This document shows positions 29,859 to 40,100 of a DNA stretch of 64,000 nucleotides, piece by piece; position 1 is the stretch's first letter, and the number at the start of each line of letters is the position of its first letter. The notes beneath the pieces are model-generated. The model ran no database searches, was not told the origin of the DNA, and saw only the letters and a list, made by a program, of their open reading frames with translations. A program made the translations under genes and the position numbers. Source of the stretch: Lachnospiraceae bacterium (GTDB taxonomy: Bacteria > Bacillota > Clostridia > Lachnospirales > Lachnospiraceae); NCBI GenBank assembly GCA_015056735.1, contig SVFT01000002.1, positions 226,432-290,431 of the forward strand. The letters are read 5' to 3'.

Positions 29859-31922
29859 ATGGCAAGACAAGGCAGTTTATCAATTGACAGCGATAATATT
29901 TTCCCCATTATCAAGAAGTGGCTGTACAGCGATCACGACATTTTCTTCAGAGAACTGATCTCGAACGGTTGTGATGCGATCACGAAGCTCAAGAAGCTTG
30001 ATATGATGGGCGAGTATCGTTTACCGGATGACTATAAAGCTAAGGTAGAGGTAATCGTCAGCCCGGAAGATAAGACGCTGACATTTATCGATAACGGTTT
30101 GGGCATGACGGAAGAAGAAGTGGAAGAGTATATCAACCGCATCGCTTTTTCGGGTGCGACCGATTTCATTGAGAAGTACAAAGATAAGACAGGCGATGAC
30201 CAAATTATCGGCCATTTCGGTCTGGGCTTTTACTCCGCATTCATGGTAGCGGATGAGGTGCACATCGATTCTCTTTCCTATAAAGAGGGCGCAAAACCTG
30301 TTCACTGGGAGTGTGACGGCGGCACCGAGTACAGCATGGAAGAGGGTTCGTACGATAAGGTCGGCACGAAGATTACATTGTTTGTGAACGAGGACTGTCT
30401 CAAGTTCTGCAATGAATATGAAGCAAGGGGCGTAATCCAGAAATACTGTTCCTTCATGCCGACAGAGATCTACCTGTCCAAGAAGGATACCAAGGATACG
30501 CAGACAGTTACGGAATCCGAGAAGCTCCCGACAGATACCGTTGTAGAGACGTTAAAGAAAGAGAAGGACGATGAAGAGCAGAAGTACAAGATCATCAAGC
30601 GTCCGGAACTCTTAAACGATACGGAGCCCTTGTGGACGAAGCATCCGAACGACTGCAAGAAGGAAGATTATCTTGCGTTCTACCGCAAAGTATTCCTTGA
30701 TTATAAGGAGCCGCTCTTCTGGATCCACCTGAATATGGATTATCCGTTCAACTTAAAGGGTATCCTTTACTTCCCGAAGATCAACATGGAGTATGAGTCG
30801 ATCGAAGGCACGATCAAGCTCTATAACAACCAGGTCTTCATCGCAGACAATATCAAAGAAGTCATCCCGGAGTTTTTGATGCTGTTAAAAGGTGTCATCG
30901 ACTGTCCGGATCTGCCGCTTAACGTATCAAGAAGCGCACTGCAGAACGATGGCTTTGTGAAGAAGATCGAAGAGTACATCACCAAGAAGGTTGCGGACAA
31001 GCTCTCCGGAATGTGCAAGACCGAGAAGGAAGAGTACGAGAAATACTGGGATGATATCAGTCCTTTTATCAAGTTCGGGTGCCTGAAGGATGACAAGTTC
31101 TGCGAGAAGATGACGGATTACATCCTCTTTAAGAATCTGGACGGCAAGTACCTGACCCTTCCCGAGTGCCTTGAAGTCAACAAGATCGATCCGGATGATA
31201 AGGAAGAGAGCGCATCCGATGAGAACGGCGAAAAGGTGGAAGCCGAAGTCGTAGACGAGAAGAAGGACGAAGAAAGCAAAGAAGAAGGCAAGGAAAAAGA
31301 GAAGAAGGAAAAGATCATCTACTACGTAACGGACGAGCAGCAGCAGGGTCAGTATATCCAGATGTTCCGCCAGGCCAAGATGGATGCGGTCATCTTGACG
31401 CACAACATCGACCAGCCGTTTGTATCGCAGCTTGAGGCCAAGAACGAGGGCATCAAGTTTATGCGTATCGATGCGGACCTGACAGATACGTTCAAGTCCA
31501 AGACAAGCAAGAAGGCGCAGGAAGAGCTTGAAAAGAAAGCCGGAGAGATCGGCGATATCTTCAAGAAGGCGCTTAAGAAGGATAAGCTCAAAGTTTCCGT
31601 TGAGAAGCTGAAGAATAAGAAGATCGCATCGATGATCACGCTTTCCGAGCAGACAAGAAGGATGCAGGATATGATGAAGATGTATTCGATGCCGGGTATG
31701 GGCGGAGATATGTTCGGCGGCGATGAAGGCGAGACATTGATCCTGAACAGCGCACACCCGCTCGTTGAGTATATTCTGGAGCATCAGAAAGGCGACAATA
31801 CGAAGATGATCTGCGAGCAGCTCTACGATCTTGCGAAGCTTCAGCATGCGCCGCTCGCGCCTGAAGCAATGGCTGCATTTGTCGCAAGAAGCAACGATAT
31901 CATGATGCTTCTGGCAAAATAA
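29859..31922 (+). CDS. htpG: HtpG, Hsp90-family chaperone
   Basis: This 687-residue protein is longer than E. coli HtpG (624). The GHKL ATPase domain shows E-L-I-S-N-G-C-D-A, D-N-G-L-G-M and G-H-F-G-L-G-F-Y-S-A-F. A first charged linker lies near residues 205-245, and a second, acidic and Lys-rich stretch at about 445-485 interrupts the middle domain. The Arg of the middle domain is present in L-N-V-S-R-S-A-L-Q. The control region has a CIRCE site and a good promoter. It is the first chromosomal gene beyond the element; the insertion left its promoter intact. Confidence 0.95.
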   Translation: MARQGSLSIDSDNIFPIIKKWLYSDHDIFFRELISNGCDAITKLKKLDMMGEYRLPDDYKAKVEVIVSPEDKTLTFIDNGLGMTEEEVEEYINRIAFSGATDFIEKYKDKTGDDQIIGHFGLGFYSAFMVADEVHIDSLSYKEGAKPVHWECDGGTEYSMEEGSYDKVGTKITLFVNEDCLKFCNEYEARGVIQKYCSFMPTEIYLSKKDTKDTQTVTESEKLPTDTVVETLKKEKDDEEQKYKIIKRPELLNDTEPLWTKHPNDCKKEDYLAFYRKVFLDYKEPLFWIHLNMDYPFNLKGILYFPKINMEYESIEGTIKLYNNQVFIADNIKEVIPEFLMLLKGVIDCPDLPLNVSRSALQNDGFVKKIEEYITKKVADKLSGMCKTEKEEYEKYWDDISPFIKFGCLKDDKFCEKMTDYILFKNLDGKYLTLPECLEVNKIDPDDKEESASDENGEKVEAEVVDEKKDEESKEEGKEKEKKEKIIYYVTDEQQQGQYIQMFRQAKMDAVILTHNIDQPFVSQLEAKNEGIKFMRIDADLTDTFKSKTSKKAQEELEKKAGEIGDIFKKALKKDKLKVSVEKLKNKKIASMITLSEQTRRMQDMMKMYSMPGMGGDMFGGDEGETLILNSAHPLVEYILEHQKGDNTKMICEQLYDLAKLQHAPLAPEAMAAFVARSNDIMMLLAK

Positions 31923-31950
31923 AATAGCCTCAGTTATTTTTCGGGATACC

Positions 31951-31979
31951 TTGACAATCCCTCCTATAACTGTTAAGGT
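31951..31979 (+). promoter_or_regulatory. Promoter of the pur operon leader
   Basis: -35 TTGACA (31951-31956), 17-base spacer, -10-like TAAGGT (31974-31979), about 15 bases before the riboswitch P1 stem. Confidence 0.6.
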
Positions 31980-31994
31980 CAAAGCGTTGAAAGA

Positions 31995-32068
31995 CCTTTC
32001 GTAACTGACGGAACGTGGAGCACACCACATGGGAGCGAAAGGAATATGATCGTCGACCGTCTGGGCAG
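31995..32068 (+). ncRNA. ZTP (pfl) riboswitch aptamer
   Basis: P1 pairs CCTTTCG (31995-32001) with CGAAAGG (32036-32042). Inside are the conserved GTAACTGACGG and the CACCAC-ATGGGAGCG segment, and CCGTCTGGGCA (32057-32067) forms the second subdomain, all as in the ZTP/pfl consensus. These riboswitches sense ZTP/ZMP, which build up when 10-formyl-tetrahydrofolate is short. They control purine and folate genes, which fits the downstream pur operon. Confidence 0.88.
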
Positions 32069-32106
32069 CCCTGTTTGTATTTTATGCAGACGGGTCTGCC
32101 CTTTTT
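32063..32106 (+). terminator. Riboswitch-controlled terminator
   Basis: GGGCAG (32063-32068) pairs with CTGCCC (32096-32101), followed by TTTTTG. The left arm shares GGGCA with the aptamer's conserved 3' subdomain, so ligand binding should prevent termination and switch the operon on. Confidence 0.8.
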
Positions 32107-32259
32107 GTTGCACAAGACCGGCAAGCGAAACTATGCTTGCATAGGGTTTCATTTGCCGGTCGTAAGGACATGGAGCACGATAGTGCGGAATGTTCGTGTG
32201 CAAGATCGAGCAGGAGAAAGCCTGCTCGATGACAGGATTTCTTTCTAGGAGGATATATT
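32107..32259 (+). promoter_or_regulatory. Second structured leader before purE
   Basis: Between the riboswitch terminator and purE there are three more hairpins. ACCGGCAA/TTGCCGGT (32117-32160) has an inner CTATGC/GCATAG, GCAC-GATA-GTGC lies near 32174-32185, and a perfect 10-bp stem ATCGAGCAGG/CCTGCTCGAT lies at 32205-32230. No gene is present. The last hairpin is followed by GATTTCTTTC rather than a clean T run. It may add a second control layer or protect the mRNA. Confidence 0.55.
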
Positions 32260-32757
32260 ATGAAAAAAGTTGGATTGATCATGGGAAGTGACAGTGATCT
32301 GCCAATCGTAGAGAAGGCGATCGGTGTACTGGACGAGTTTGCTGTGCCTTATGAAGTGCACGTGTACTCGGCGCACAGAACGCCCGAACAGGCAAGAGAT
32401 TTTGCATGTCATGCGCGTGAGAACGGCTTTGGCGTGCTCATTGCGGCTGCGGGAATGGCTGCACACCTTGCCGGCGCGATCGCTGCAAACACAACACTTC
32501 CGGTTATTGGGATCCCGATCGAATCCCGCAATTTGGGCGGCATTGATGCCCTTCTGTCTACCGTACAGATGCCTTCCGGTATTCCGGTTGCTACTGTGGC
32601 CGTAAACGGAGGTGCCAATGCCGCTTTGCTTTCTTTGGAGATACTGGCGCTTTCGGATGATACGCTCGCAGCAAAGCTCGATCAAAAGAGAAAAGCGGAC
32701 GAAGCAAAGGTGCTTGAAAAGGATCGCACGATCGCAGATAAATATAACGTAAAATAG
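32260..32757 (+). CDS. purE: PurE, N5-carboxyaminoimidazole ribonucleotide mutase
   Basis: This 165-residue protein converts N5-CAIR to CAIR in purine synthesis. It shows the class I motifs G-S-D-S-D-L, S-A-H-R-T-P, G-M-A-A-H-L and P-V-I-G-I-P. AGGAGG precedes ATG 32260. No purK is in the window, so the N5-CAIR supply must be encoded elsewhere. First gene of a six-gene operon under the ZTP riboswitch. Confidence 0.95.
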   Translation: MKKVGLIMGSDSDLPIVEKAIGVLDEFAVPYEVHVYSAHRTPEQARDFACHARENGFGVLIAAAGMAAHLAGAIAANTTLPVIGIPIESRNLGGIDALLSTVQMPSGIPVATVAVNGGANAALLSLEILALSDDTLAAKLDQKRKADEAKVLEKDRTIADKYNVK

Positions 32758-32771
32758 GAAAGGCGGTACTC

Positions 32772-34199
32772 ATGGGTGGCTTTTTTGGAGCAGTCAGAAA
32801 ACAGGATGTGATCGGAGATGTCTTCTTCGGAACGGACTATCATTCACATCTTGGAACGAAACGGGGCGGCATGGCCGCATTTGATGCAGAGGTCGGCCTT
32901 CAGCGTGAGATCCATAAGATCGAGAATACGCCCTTCCGTACAAAGTTTGAGCATATCTTTGAGACGATGCAGGGACATGCCGCGATCGGCTGTATCAGTG
33001 ATACGGATCCACAGCCTCTTCTCATTCGTTCCAATATCGGTGTCTATGCGATCTGTATCGTTGGCATCATCAATAATAAAGAAGAACTGATCGATAAATA
33101 CCTTTCTTACAGCGGCGGCCATTTTGACGCCATGACGGGCGGTGCTGTCAATACAACGGAGCTCGTTGCGGCGCTCATCAACCAGAAGAGCGAGTTTGTG
33201 GACGGTATCCGTTTTGCACAGAACGAGATCAGGGGGACGGCTTCCATGCTGATCCTGACAGATGCCGGTTCGATCATCGCGGCAAGAGACAGAGACGGAC
33301 GTCTTCCGGTCCTGATCGGTAAGGCTGAAGACGGCTACTGCGCATCGTTTGAATCATTCGCATATCAGAAACTCGGATACGAGGATGTGCGTGAACTCGG
33401 CCCCGGCGAGATCGTGGAGCTTACTGCGGAGAAGATCACGGTTCTGAAAAAACCCGGCAAGAAAAAGAAGATCTGCTCGTTCCTCTGGACGTATTACGGG
33501 TACCCGACTTCCAATTACGAAGGCGTCAATGTCGAGGTGATGCGCTATAAGAACGGAGAGATCATGGCGCGTAATGACAAGGAGAGCGGCCTTCTCCCCG
33601 AGGATGTCGATTATGTCAGCGGCGTGCCGGATTCCGGTACCGCGCACGCGATCGGCTACGCGGCCGGAAGCGGCAAATCCTTTGCAAGACCTTTTATCAA
33701 ATATGCGCAGACCTGGCTTCGAAGCTTTATGCCGGCAACGCAGACTGACCGTAATGAGGTCGCAAAAATGAAACAGATCCCGGTTCGCGAGCTGATCAAA
33801 GATAAGAACCTGCTGTTTGTGGATGACTCGATCGTGCGCGGTACGCAGCTTCGTGAGACGGTTGATTTCTTATATGACAACGGCGCGAAATCGGTCCATA
33901 TGCGTTCGGCCTGTCCGCCGATCATGTACGGCTGTAAATACCTGAATTTTTCCCGTGCTACGAGTGAGATGGAACTGATCTCCAGGCGCACGATCGTGGA
34001 GCTTGAGGGAGAAGAGGGCTTAAAGCATATGGAAGAATATGCGGATCCGCAGTCCGAACGCGGAAAGGCAATGCGCAAGGCGATCTGTGATAAGATGCAT
34101 TTTGCTTCGCTTGAATTCCAGACGCTTGACGGCATGATCGAAGCCATCGGCATCGACCCCTGTGAACTCTGCACATATTGCTGGAACGGAAAGGAATAA
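32772..34199 (+). CDS. purF: PurF-like amidophosphoribosyltransferase lacking the N-terminal Cys
   Basis: This 475-residue protein should make phosphoribosylamine from PRPP. The C-terminal PRTase domain is intact (L-L-F-V-D-D-S-I-V-R-G-T-Q). The N-terminus reads M-G-G-F-F-G, whereas glutamine-using PurF proteins have a catalytic Cys at position 2. No upstream start restores it; the stop of purE lies 14 bases before. Cys residues in K-K-I-C-S, S-A-C-P-P and the final C-E-L-C-T-Y-C resemble the iron-sulphur ligands of the Bacillus enzyme. It may use ammonia or another partner glutaminase. Confidence 0.88.
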   Translation: MGGFFGAVRKQDVIGDVFFGTDYHSHLGTKRGGMAAFDAEVGLQREIHKIENTPFRTKFEHIFETMQGHAAIGCISDTDPQPLLIRSNIGVYAICIVGIINNKEELIDKYLSYSGGHFDAMTGGAVNTTELVAALINQKSEFVDGIRFAQNEIRGTASMLILTDAGSIIAARDRDGRLPVLIGKAEDGYCASFESFAYQKLGYEDVRELGPGEIVELTAEKITVLKKPGKKKKICSFLWTYYGYPTSNYEGVNVEVMRYKNGEIMARNDKESGLLPEDVDYVSGVPDSGTAHAIGYAAGSGKSFARPFIKYAQTWLRSFMPATQTDRNEVAKMKQIPVRELIKDKNLLFVDDSIVRGTQLRETVDFLYDNGAKSVHMRSACPPIMYGCKYLNFSRATSEMELISRRTIVELEGEEGLKHMEEYADPQSERGKAMRKAICDKMHFASLEFQTLDGMIEAIGIDPCELCTYCWNGKE

Positions 34200-34202
34200 A
34201 CT

Positions 34203-35246
34203 ATGAATACGAAATCAAGATCCGATGCCTATGCGGCAGCAGGCGTTGATATCACAGCCGGCTATCGTGCCGTAGAACTGATGAAAAAGCATATCGCGGC
34301 TACAGAGACGCCCGGCGTTTGTTCGGACGTCGGCGGCTTCGGCGGCCTGTTTGAGCCCGATATCGAAGGAATGGGCAAGCCCGTTCTGGTCAGCGGGACG
34401 GACGGTGTCGGTACCAAGCTTAAGATGGCATTTCTGATGGACAGGCATGATACGGTCGGCATCGACTGCGTTGCGATGTGCGTGAACGATATCATCTGCT
34501 GCGGTGCCAAGCCGCTCTTTTTCCTGGACTATATCGCATGCGGCAAGAATGTTCCGGAACGGATCGAGCAGATCGTAAAGGGTGTCTGCGACGGCTGTGT
34601 ACAGGCAGGTGCTGCACTGATCGGCGGAGAGACGGCAGAGATGCCGGGATTTTATCCGGAAGACGAGTACGATCTTGCGGGCTTTTCCGTCGGGATGGTC
34701 GATAGGGCCAAAGTGATCGACAATAAGACGATGGAGGCGGGCGATGTTGTGATCGCGCTTCCTTCTTCGGGCGTGCATTCCAACGGCTTTTCTCTTGTGA
34801 GAAAAGTATTTGACGTGGAGCATGCGGATATTAAGAAACCCGTTGCAGAGCTTGGAGGAAAGTCGATCGGTGAGGCACTTCTCACCCCGACCAGGATCTA
34901 TGTAAAGCCGGTACTGGCGCTCATTAAAGAAGTGCGCATAAAGGGTATCTCCCACATCACGGGCGGCGGCTTCTACGAAAACATCCCGCGCAGCATTCCG
35001 GACGGACTCGGCGCAGTGATCGACAAAGCGTCCGTAAAGGTGCTTCCGATCTTTGGCCTGATCGCAAAGGCAGGCAATATCAGTGAACACGATATGTTCA
35101 ATACGTTCAACATGGGCGTCGGCATGAGCATTGTGGTTTCCGGGGAGGATGCGGACCGCGCGCTCACCGTCCTTCGTGCAAACGGCGAAGAGGCTTACGT
35201 GATCGGCAGGATCGAAAAGTCAGATGAAAAGATCGTGATCCGCTAG
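34203..35246 (+). CDS. purM: PurM, AIR synthetase
   Basis: This 347-residue protein cyclises formylglycinamidine ribotide to aminoimidazole ribotide with ATP. It has the PurM signature [19 protein letters not shown] and [12 protein letters not shown]. It starts 3 bases after purF ends, so translation is probably coupled. Length is normal for the family. Confidence 0.96.
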   Translation: MNTKSRSDAYAAAGVDITAGYRAVELMKKHIAATETPGVCSDVGGFGGLFEPDIEGMGKPVLVSGTDGVGTKLKMAFLMDRHDTVGIDCVAMCVNDIICCGAKPLFFLDYIACGKNVPERIEQIVKGVCDGCVQAGAALIGGETAEMPGFYPEDEYDLAGFSVGMVDRAKVIDNKTMEAGDVVIALPSSGVHSNGFSLVRKVFDVEHADIKKPVAELGGKSIGEALLTPTRIYVKPVLALIKEVRIKGISHITGGGFYENIPRSIPDGLGAVIDKASVKVLPIFGLIAKAGNISEHDMFNTFNMGVGMSIVVSGEDADRALTVLRANGEEAYVIGRIEKSDEKIVIR

Positions 35247-35254
35247 AGCGGGCG

Positions 35255-35884
35255 ATGGAGAGAAACGTGGAAAAGAAACAGATTAAGATCGCGGTTTTTG
35301 TATCGGGCGGCGGCACAAACCTGCAGGCGCTGATCGATGCCGAAAAGCGCGGCGAGATAAAAAGCGGAAAACTGGCACTCGTTGTTTCCAACAATCCGTC
35401 CGCCTATGCGCTTACGAGAGCTGCGGATAACGGGATCAAAAGTGTAGTGATCTCAAAGAAAACAGAAGGCTCCAAAGAGGCCATGGAAGAAGCGATGGTA
35501 CGGACCCTTACGGAAAACGGGATCGACCTGATCGTCCTGGCGGGCTTCATGTGTATCTTAAGCGCCGATTTTACAAGAAGGTACGATAAGAGGATCCTCA
35601 ATATCCACCCGTCGCTCATTCCGTCATTTTGCGGAGAGGGATTCTACGGGCTGCACGTGCATGAGGCGGCACTGCAAAAAGGTGTGAAGGTGACAGGCGC
35701 AACGGTACATTATGTAAACGAGATTCCGGACGGCGGTGAGATCATCCTGCAGAAAGCCGTCGACGTGGAAGAGACAGATACGCCCGAAATTCTGCAAAAA
35801 CGCGTGATGGAGCAGGCGGAATGGATCATTCTGCCGAGGGCGGTACAGCTCGTATCAAAGAAAATACTGGAGGGAAAAGCGTGA
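35255..35884 (+). CDS. purN: PurN, glycinamide ribonucleotide formyltransferase
   Basis: This 209-residue protein uses 10-formyl-tetrahydrofolate, which ties it to the ZTP signal. Motifs: V-S-G-G-G-T-N-L-Q-A, the catalytic N-I-H-P-S-L-I-P and the D of E-I-P-D-G-G-E. A GTG at 35267 with GGAGAG just upstream may be the true start and would drop four residues. The end overlaps purD (GTGA). Confidence 0.94.
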   Translation: MERNVEKKQIKIAVFVSGGGTNLQALIDAEKRGEIKSGKLALVVSNNPSAYALTRAADNGIKSVVISKKTEGSKEAMEEAMVRTLTENGIDLIVLAGFMCILSADFTRRYDKRILNIHPSLIPSFCGEGFYGLHVHEAALQKGVKVTGATVHYVNEIPDGGEIILQKAVDVEETDTPEILQKRVMEQAEWIILPRAVQLVSKKILEGKA

Positions 35885-37152
35885 AGATTCTGGTAGTGGG
35901 CGGTGGCGGCCGCGAGCATGCCATCATTCAGAAATTGAAAGAGAACAAGACGGTTGAGACGATCTATGCCCTTCCCGGAAACGGCGGGATCGCAGCGGAT
36001 GCGACCTGCGTGGACATCGGGGCGAAGGACATTGACGGCATTGTTTCGTTTGCAAAGTCGACCGGGATCGATTATGCGGTTGTAGCACCGGACGATCCGC
36101 TCGTTCTGGGGTGTGTTGATGCGCTGAATGCAGTCGGGATCCCTTGTTTCGGGCCCACGAAGGCGGCAGCGATCATCGAAGGCAGCAAAGCTTTTTCCAA
36201 AGATCTGATGAAAAAATACAATATCCCGACAGCGGTCTATGAGACTTTTACCGATATGGACGCGGCGCTTTCCTATCTGGACAGCGTGAGCGCACCCGTC
36301 GTTGTAAAGGCGGATGGTCTGGCGCTCGGTAAGGGCGTGATCATCGCGGAATCGATCGAGGATGCGAAGAAGGCTGTTCGGGAGATGATGGAAGAAAAGA
36401 AATTCGGCGAGAGCGGCAGCAAAGTCGTGATCGAAGAATTCCTGACAGGCCCCGAGGTATCCGTCCTTTCCTTTACGGACGGCGAGACGGTGATCCCGAT
36501 GGTATCGTCGATGGATCACAAGCGTGCGCATGACGGAGACAAGGGCCTTAATACAGGCGGTATGGGGACGGTCGCTCCCAATCCGTACTATACGGAAGAG
36601 ATCGCAAAGACCTGTATGGAGACGATCTTCCTTCCGACGATCCGTGCGATGAAGGCAGAAGGAAGAGAATTCAGAGGATGTCTGTATTTCGGCCTGATGC
36701 TGACACAAAACGGCCCGAAGGTCATTGAATACAACTGCCGCTTCGGCGATCCGGAGACGCAGGTCGTGCTTCCTCTTTTGGAGAGCGACCTTCTGACGGT
36801 GATGCAGGCAACAACGAACGGCACGTTAAAGGATACACCCGTTATATGGAAAAAGGGACATGCCTGCTGCGTTATCGTAGCATCCAAGGGCTATCCCGAG
36901 AAGTATGAGTCGGGCTTTCCGATTACGCTTCCCGCGTGCAAGAGCGGCGAAGCGATCTATGTGGCCGGTGCCAAGATCAGGGATGGCGAGCTTGTCAGCG
37001 CAGGCGGACGCGTTCTTGGCGTGACGGCGACGGCCGGGACACTTTCCGGGGCGATTAAGCAGGCATATGCACTGACGGACCGTGTGATCTTTGAAAACGG
37101 TTACTGCCGCAGGGATATCGGACAGCGTGCATTGCAGGCAAAAGGAGAATAA
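35881..37152 (+). CDS. purD: PurD, phosphoribosylamine-glycine ligase
   Basis: GTG 35881 overlaps the purN stop and follows GGAGGG. The 423-residue ATP-grasp enzyme starts V-K-I-L-V-V-G-G-G-G-R-E-H-A and shows V-V-K-A-D-G-L-A-L-G-K-G-V and the Mg-binding E-Y-N-C-R-F-G-D-P-E-T-Q. It joins glycine to phosphoribosylamine, the product of the PurF-like protein. Length and motifs are normal. Confidence 0.96.
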   Translation: MKILVVGGGGREHAIIQKLKENKTVETIYALPGNGGIAADATCVDIGAKDIDGIVSFAKSTGIDYAVVAPDDPLVLGCVDALNAVGIPCFGPTKAAAIIEGSKAFSKDLMKKYNIPTAVYETFTDMDAALSYLDSVSAPVVVKADGLALGKGVIIAESIEDAKKAVREMMEEKKFGESGSKVVIEEFLTGPEVSVLSFTDGETVIPMVSSMDHKRAHDGDKGLNTGGMGTVAPNPYYTEEIAKTCMETIFLPTIRAMKAEGREFRGCLYFGLMLTQNGPKVIEYNCRFGDPETQVVLPLLESDLLTVMQATTNGTLKDTPVIWKKGHACCVIVASKGYPEKYESGFPITLPACKSGEAIYVAGAKIRDGELVSAGGRVLGVTATAGTLSGAIKQAYALTDRVIFENGYCRRDIGQRALQAKGE

Positions 37153-37154
37153 GC

Positions 37155-40100
37155 ATGGTATTTAGAATATACGTTGAAAAGAAACCGGAATTCGCGAATG
37201 AAGCGACAGGACTTCTGAATGAGATCCGCGGGATCCTGCAGATCGAAAGTCTGACCCGCGTGCGTGTGATCAACCGGTATGATGCGGAAAAGATCGAAAA
37301 AGAACTGTTCGATTCCGTTATCGATACCGTTTTTTCGGAGCCGCAGGTCGATATGACATTTGCCGAGCTTCCGAAGGATGAAGCGACCGTATTCGGCGTT
37401 GAGTACCTGCCCGGACAGTTCGACCAGCGTGCGGATTCCGCAGCGCAGTGCATCCAGATCATCTCGAAGGGAGAGCGCCCTGTCATCAGGACGGCAAAGA
37501 TCTATATGCTCTACGGCGATCTGACGGCTGAAGAGATCGACCGCATCAAGAAGTTTGTGATCAACCCCGTCGAGGCGCGTGAAGCGTCCCTTCGCACGGT
37601 AAAAACGCTTGCGATCCCGTTCGTGATCCCGGATGAAGTGGAGGTTTTGGATGGTTTTCTCACGCTCGATGAGAAGGGGCTTCAGGACTTTATCGCGCAG
37701 TACGGTCTTGCGATGGATCTTGATGATATCCGTTTCTGCCAGAGCTACTTTGCAAAAGAAAAGCGTGATCCGACGATCACGGAGATCCGCATGATCGATA
37801 CATACTGGTCCGATCACTGCCGTCATACGACGTTCCTTACGACGATCGACGACGTGACATTTGCCGATCCGATCCTGCAGGATGCGTATGAAGACTATAT
37901 CAGGACAAGAAACTACCTTGGCCGTACGAAGCCGGTCAATCTCATGGATATCGGTACCCTTGCGGCAAAGTATCTGAAAAAAACAGGACAGCTCACAAAG
38001 CTCGATGAATCCGAGGAGATCAACGCCTGCACGGTGAAGATGGAGATCGAAGTCGACGGAAAGAAAGAGCCCTGGCTTCTGCTTTTCAAAAACGAAACGC
38101 ATAACCACCCGACCGAGATCGAGCCTTTCGGTGGCGCCGCGACCTGTATCGGCGGTGCGATCCGTGATCCGCTTTCCGGAAGAAGTTATGTATACGGCGC
38201 GATGCGCGTGACCGGTGCGGCCGATCCGTTAAAACCCGTATCAGAGACACTTCCCGGCAAACTCTCGCAGCGTAAGATCGTTACAACGGCGGCAGCAGGC
38301 TATGCTTCTTACGGCAACCAGATCGGTCTTGCGACCGGTATCGTCGATGAAATCTATCATGACGGCTACGCGGCAAAAAGGATGGAGATCGGTGCCGTGA
38401 TCGGTGCGGCTCCGCAGGAAAATGTACGGCGTGAATGCCCGGATCCCGGTGATATCGTGATCCTTTTAGGAGGCAGAACGGGGCGCGACGGCTGCGGCGG
38501 CGCGACCGGTGCATCCAAGTCCCACACCCTGCAGTCTCTTGAAGAGTGCGGTGCGGAAGTACAAAAAGGAAATGCACCCGAAGAGAGAAAACTCCAGAGG
38601 CTTTTCCGCAACAAGGAAGCCTGCCTGATGATCAAGCGCTGCAATGACTTTGGCGCAGGCGGCGTATCCGTTGCGATCGGCGAGCTGGCGGACGGCCTGG
38701 ATATCGACCTTAACGCAGTGCCCAAGAAGTACGAAGGCCTTGACGGAACGGAACTTGCGATCAGTGAATCCCAGGAGCGTATGGCAGTCGTTGTGGAAGC
38801 AAAGGATGCAGATCGTTTTATCGAGCTTGCGGGTGAAGAGAACCTCGAAGCGACTGTTGTCGCAAAAGTAAAGGCTTCGCCCAGACTGACGATGACCTGG
38901 AACGGCAAGACGATCGTGGATGTCAGCCGTGAATTCCTTGATTCCAACGGTGCAGAGAAGCACATTACGATAGAAACGGCTAAGCCGGAAGCATTCGATA
39001 AGGCAGTCGGCGACAGCTTTGAGGCAGAGATTCACGCACTTGCGGCAGACTTAAATGTCTGCTCAAAGCGCGGTCTGTCCGAGCGCTTTGATTCAACGAT
39101 CGGATCCGGTACGGTACTGATGCCGTTTGGCGGCAAGTATCAGCAGACGCCGATCCAGGCGATGGTTCAGAAAATCTCCGTTGAAAAGGGACATACGGAC
39201 AACTGCTCCCTCATGGCATGGGGCTATAACCCTTTTATCACGGAAAAGAGTCCGTACCACGGCGCATACCTGGCGGTTGTGGAGTCTGTATCCAAACTGA
39301 TCGCGACAGGCGCTTCATTTGAAGATGTCTATCTGACATTCCAGGAATACTTCGCAAGACCCGGCAAGGAGCCATCCCGCTGGGGACAGCCGCTGTCCGC
39401 ACTTCTTGGTGCGTTTGAAGCGCAGAAAGCGCTCGGCATTGCGGCGATCGGCGGCAAGGACTCGATGAGCGGCACATTTGAGCAGCTCGATGTTCCACCG
39501 ACACTTGTGTCATTTGCCGTCACGACGGAGACCGTCGACAGGATCGTATCTCCGGAGGCAAAGGAAGCAGGTCACCGGCTTGTTCTTTTAAAACCCGAGC
39601 TTACAGAGCAGAGCCTGCCCGATACGGCATCGCTTCTTGACCTGTATGACCGTGTGGACGAGCTTCTTCACAACGGCACGGCTGTAGCAGCTTATACACC
39701 GGGCTACGGCGGTGTTGCGGAAGCGGTACTTAAGATGTGTTTCGGTAACGGACTTGGCTGCGACTTTGACGGCGGTCTTTCGATGCAGGATCTTTTCGGC
39801 TATGCGTATGGTAGCTTTGTGCTGGAGGTTACGGATGAAGTGGACGATGCGATCACGATCGGTACACTTACGGACGTTCCCCGCATCACCTATCCCGGTG
39901 CGAACATTGCACTTTCGGATCTGCAGAAGATCTACGAAGATAAGCTGGAAAGCGTTTACGCCTGCAACATCACGCAGAAAGAGCGTCCCGTTTCCAATGT
40001 ATCCTATGAGACAAAAGGCCGCGTGATCCCTTCGATCAGACATGCGGAGCCCAAGGTTCTGATCCCCGTATTTCCGGGTACCAACTGTGAATACGATGCG

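Noticed and set aside
30927-32030. 367-codon minus-strand frame opposite htpG
   Set aside because: Leu-rich shadow of the charged Lys/Glu codons of htpG; it runs over the riboswitch promoter and has no start signal.
34215-35090. Long minus-strand frame opposite purM
   Set aside because: Antisense shadow of a G+C-richer conserved gene; similar shadows lie opposite htpG, purL, the DUF5717 gene and the dap genes.
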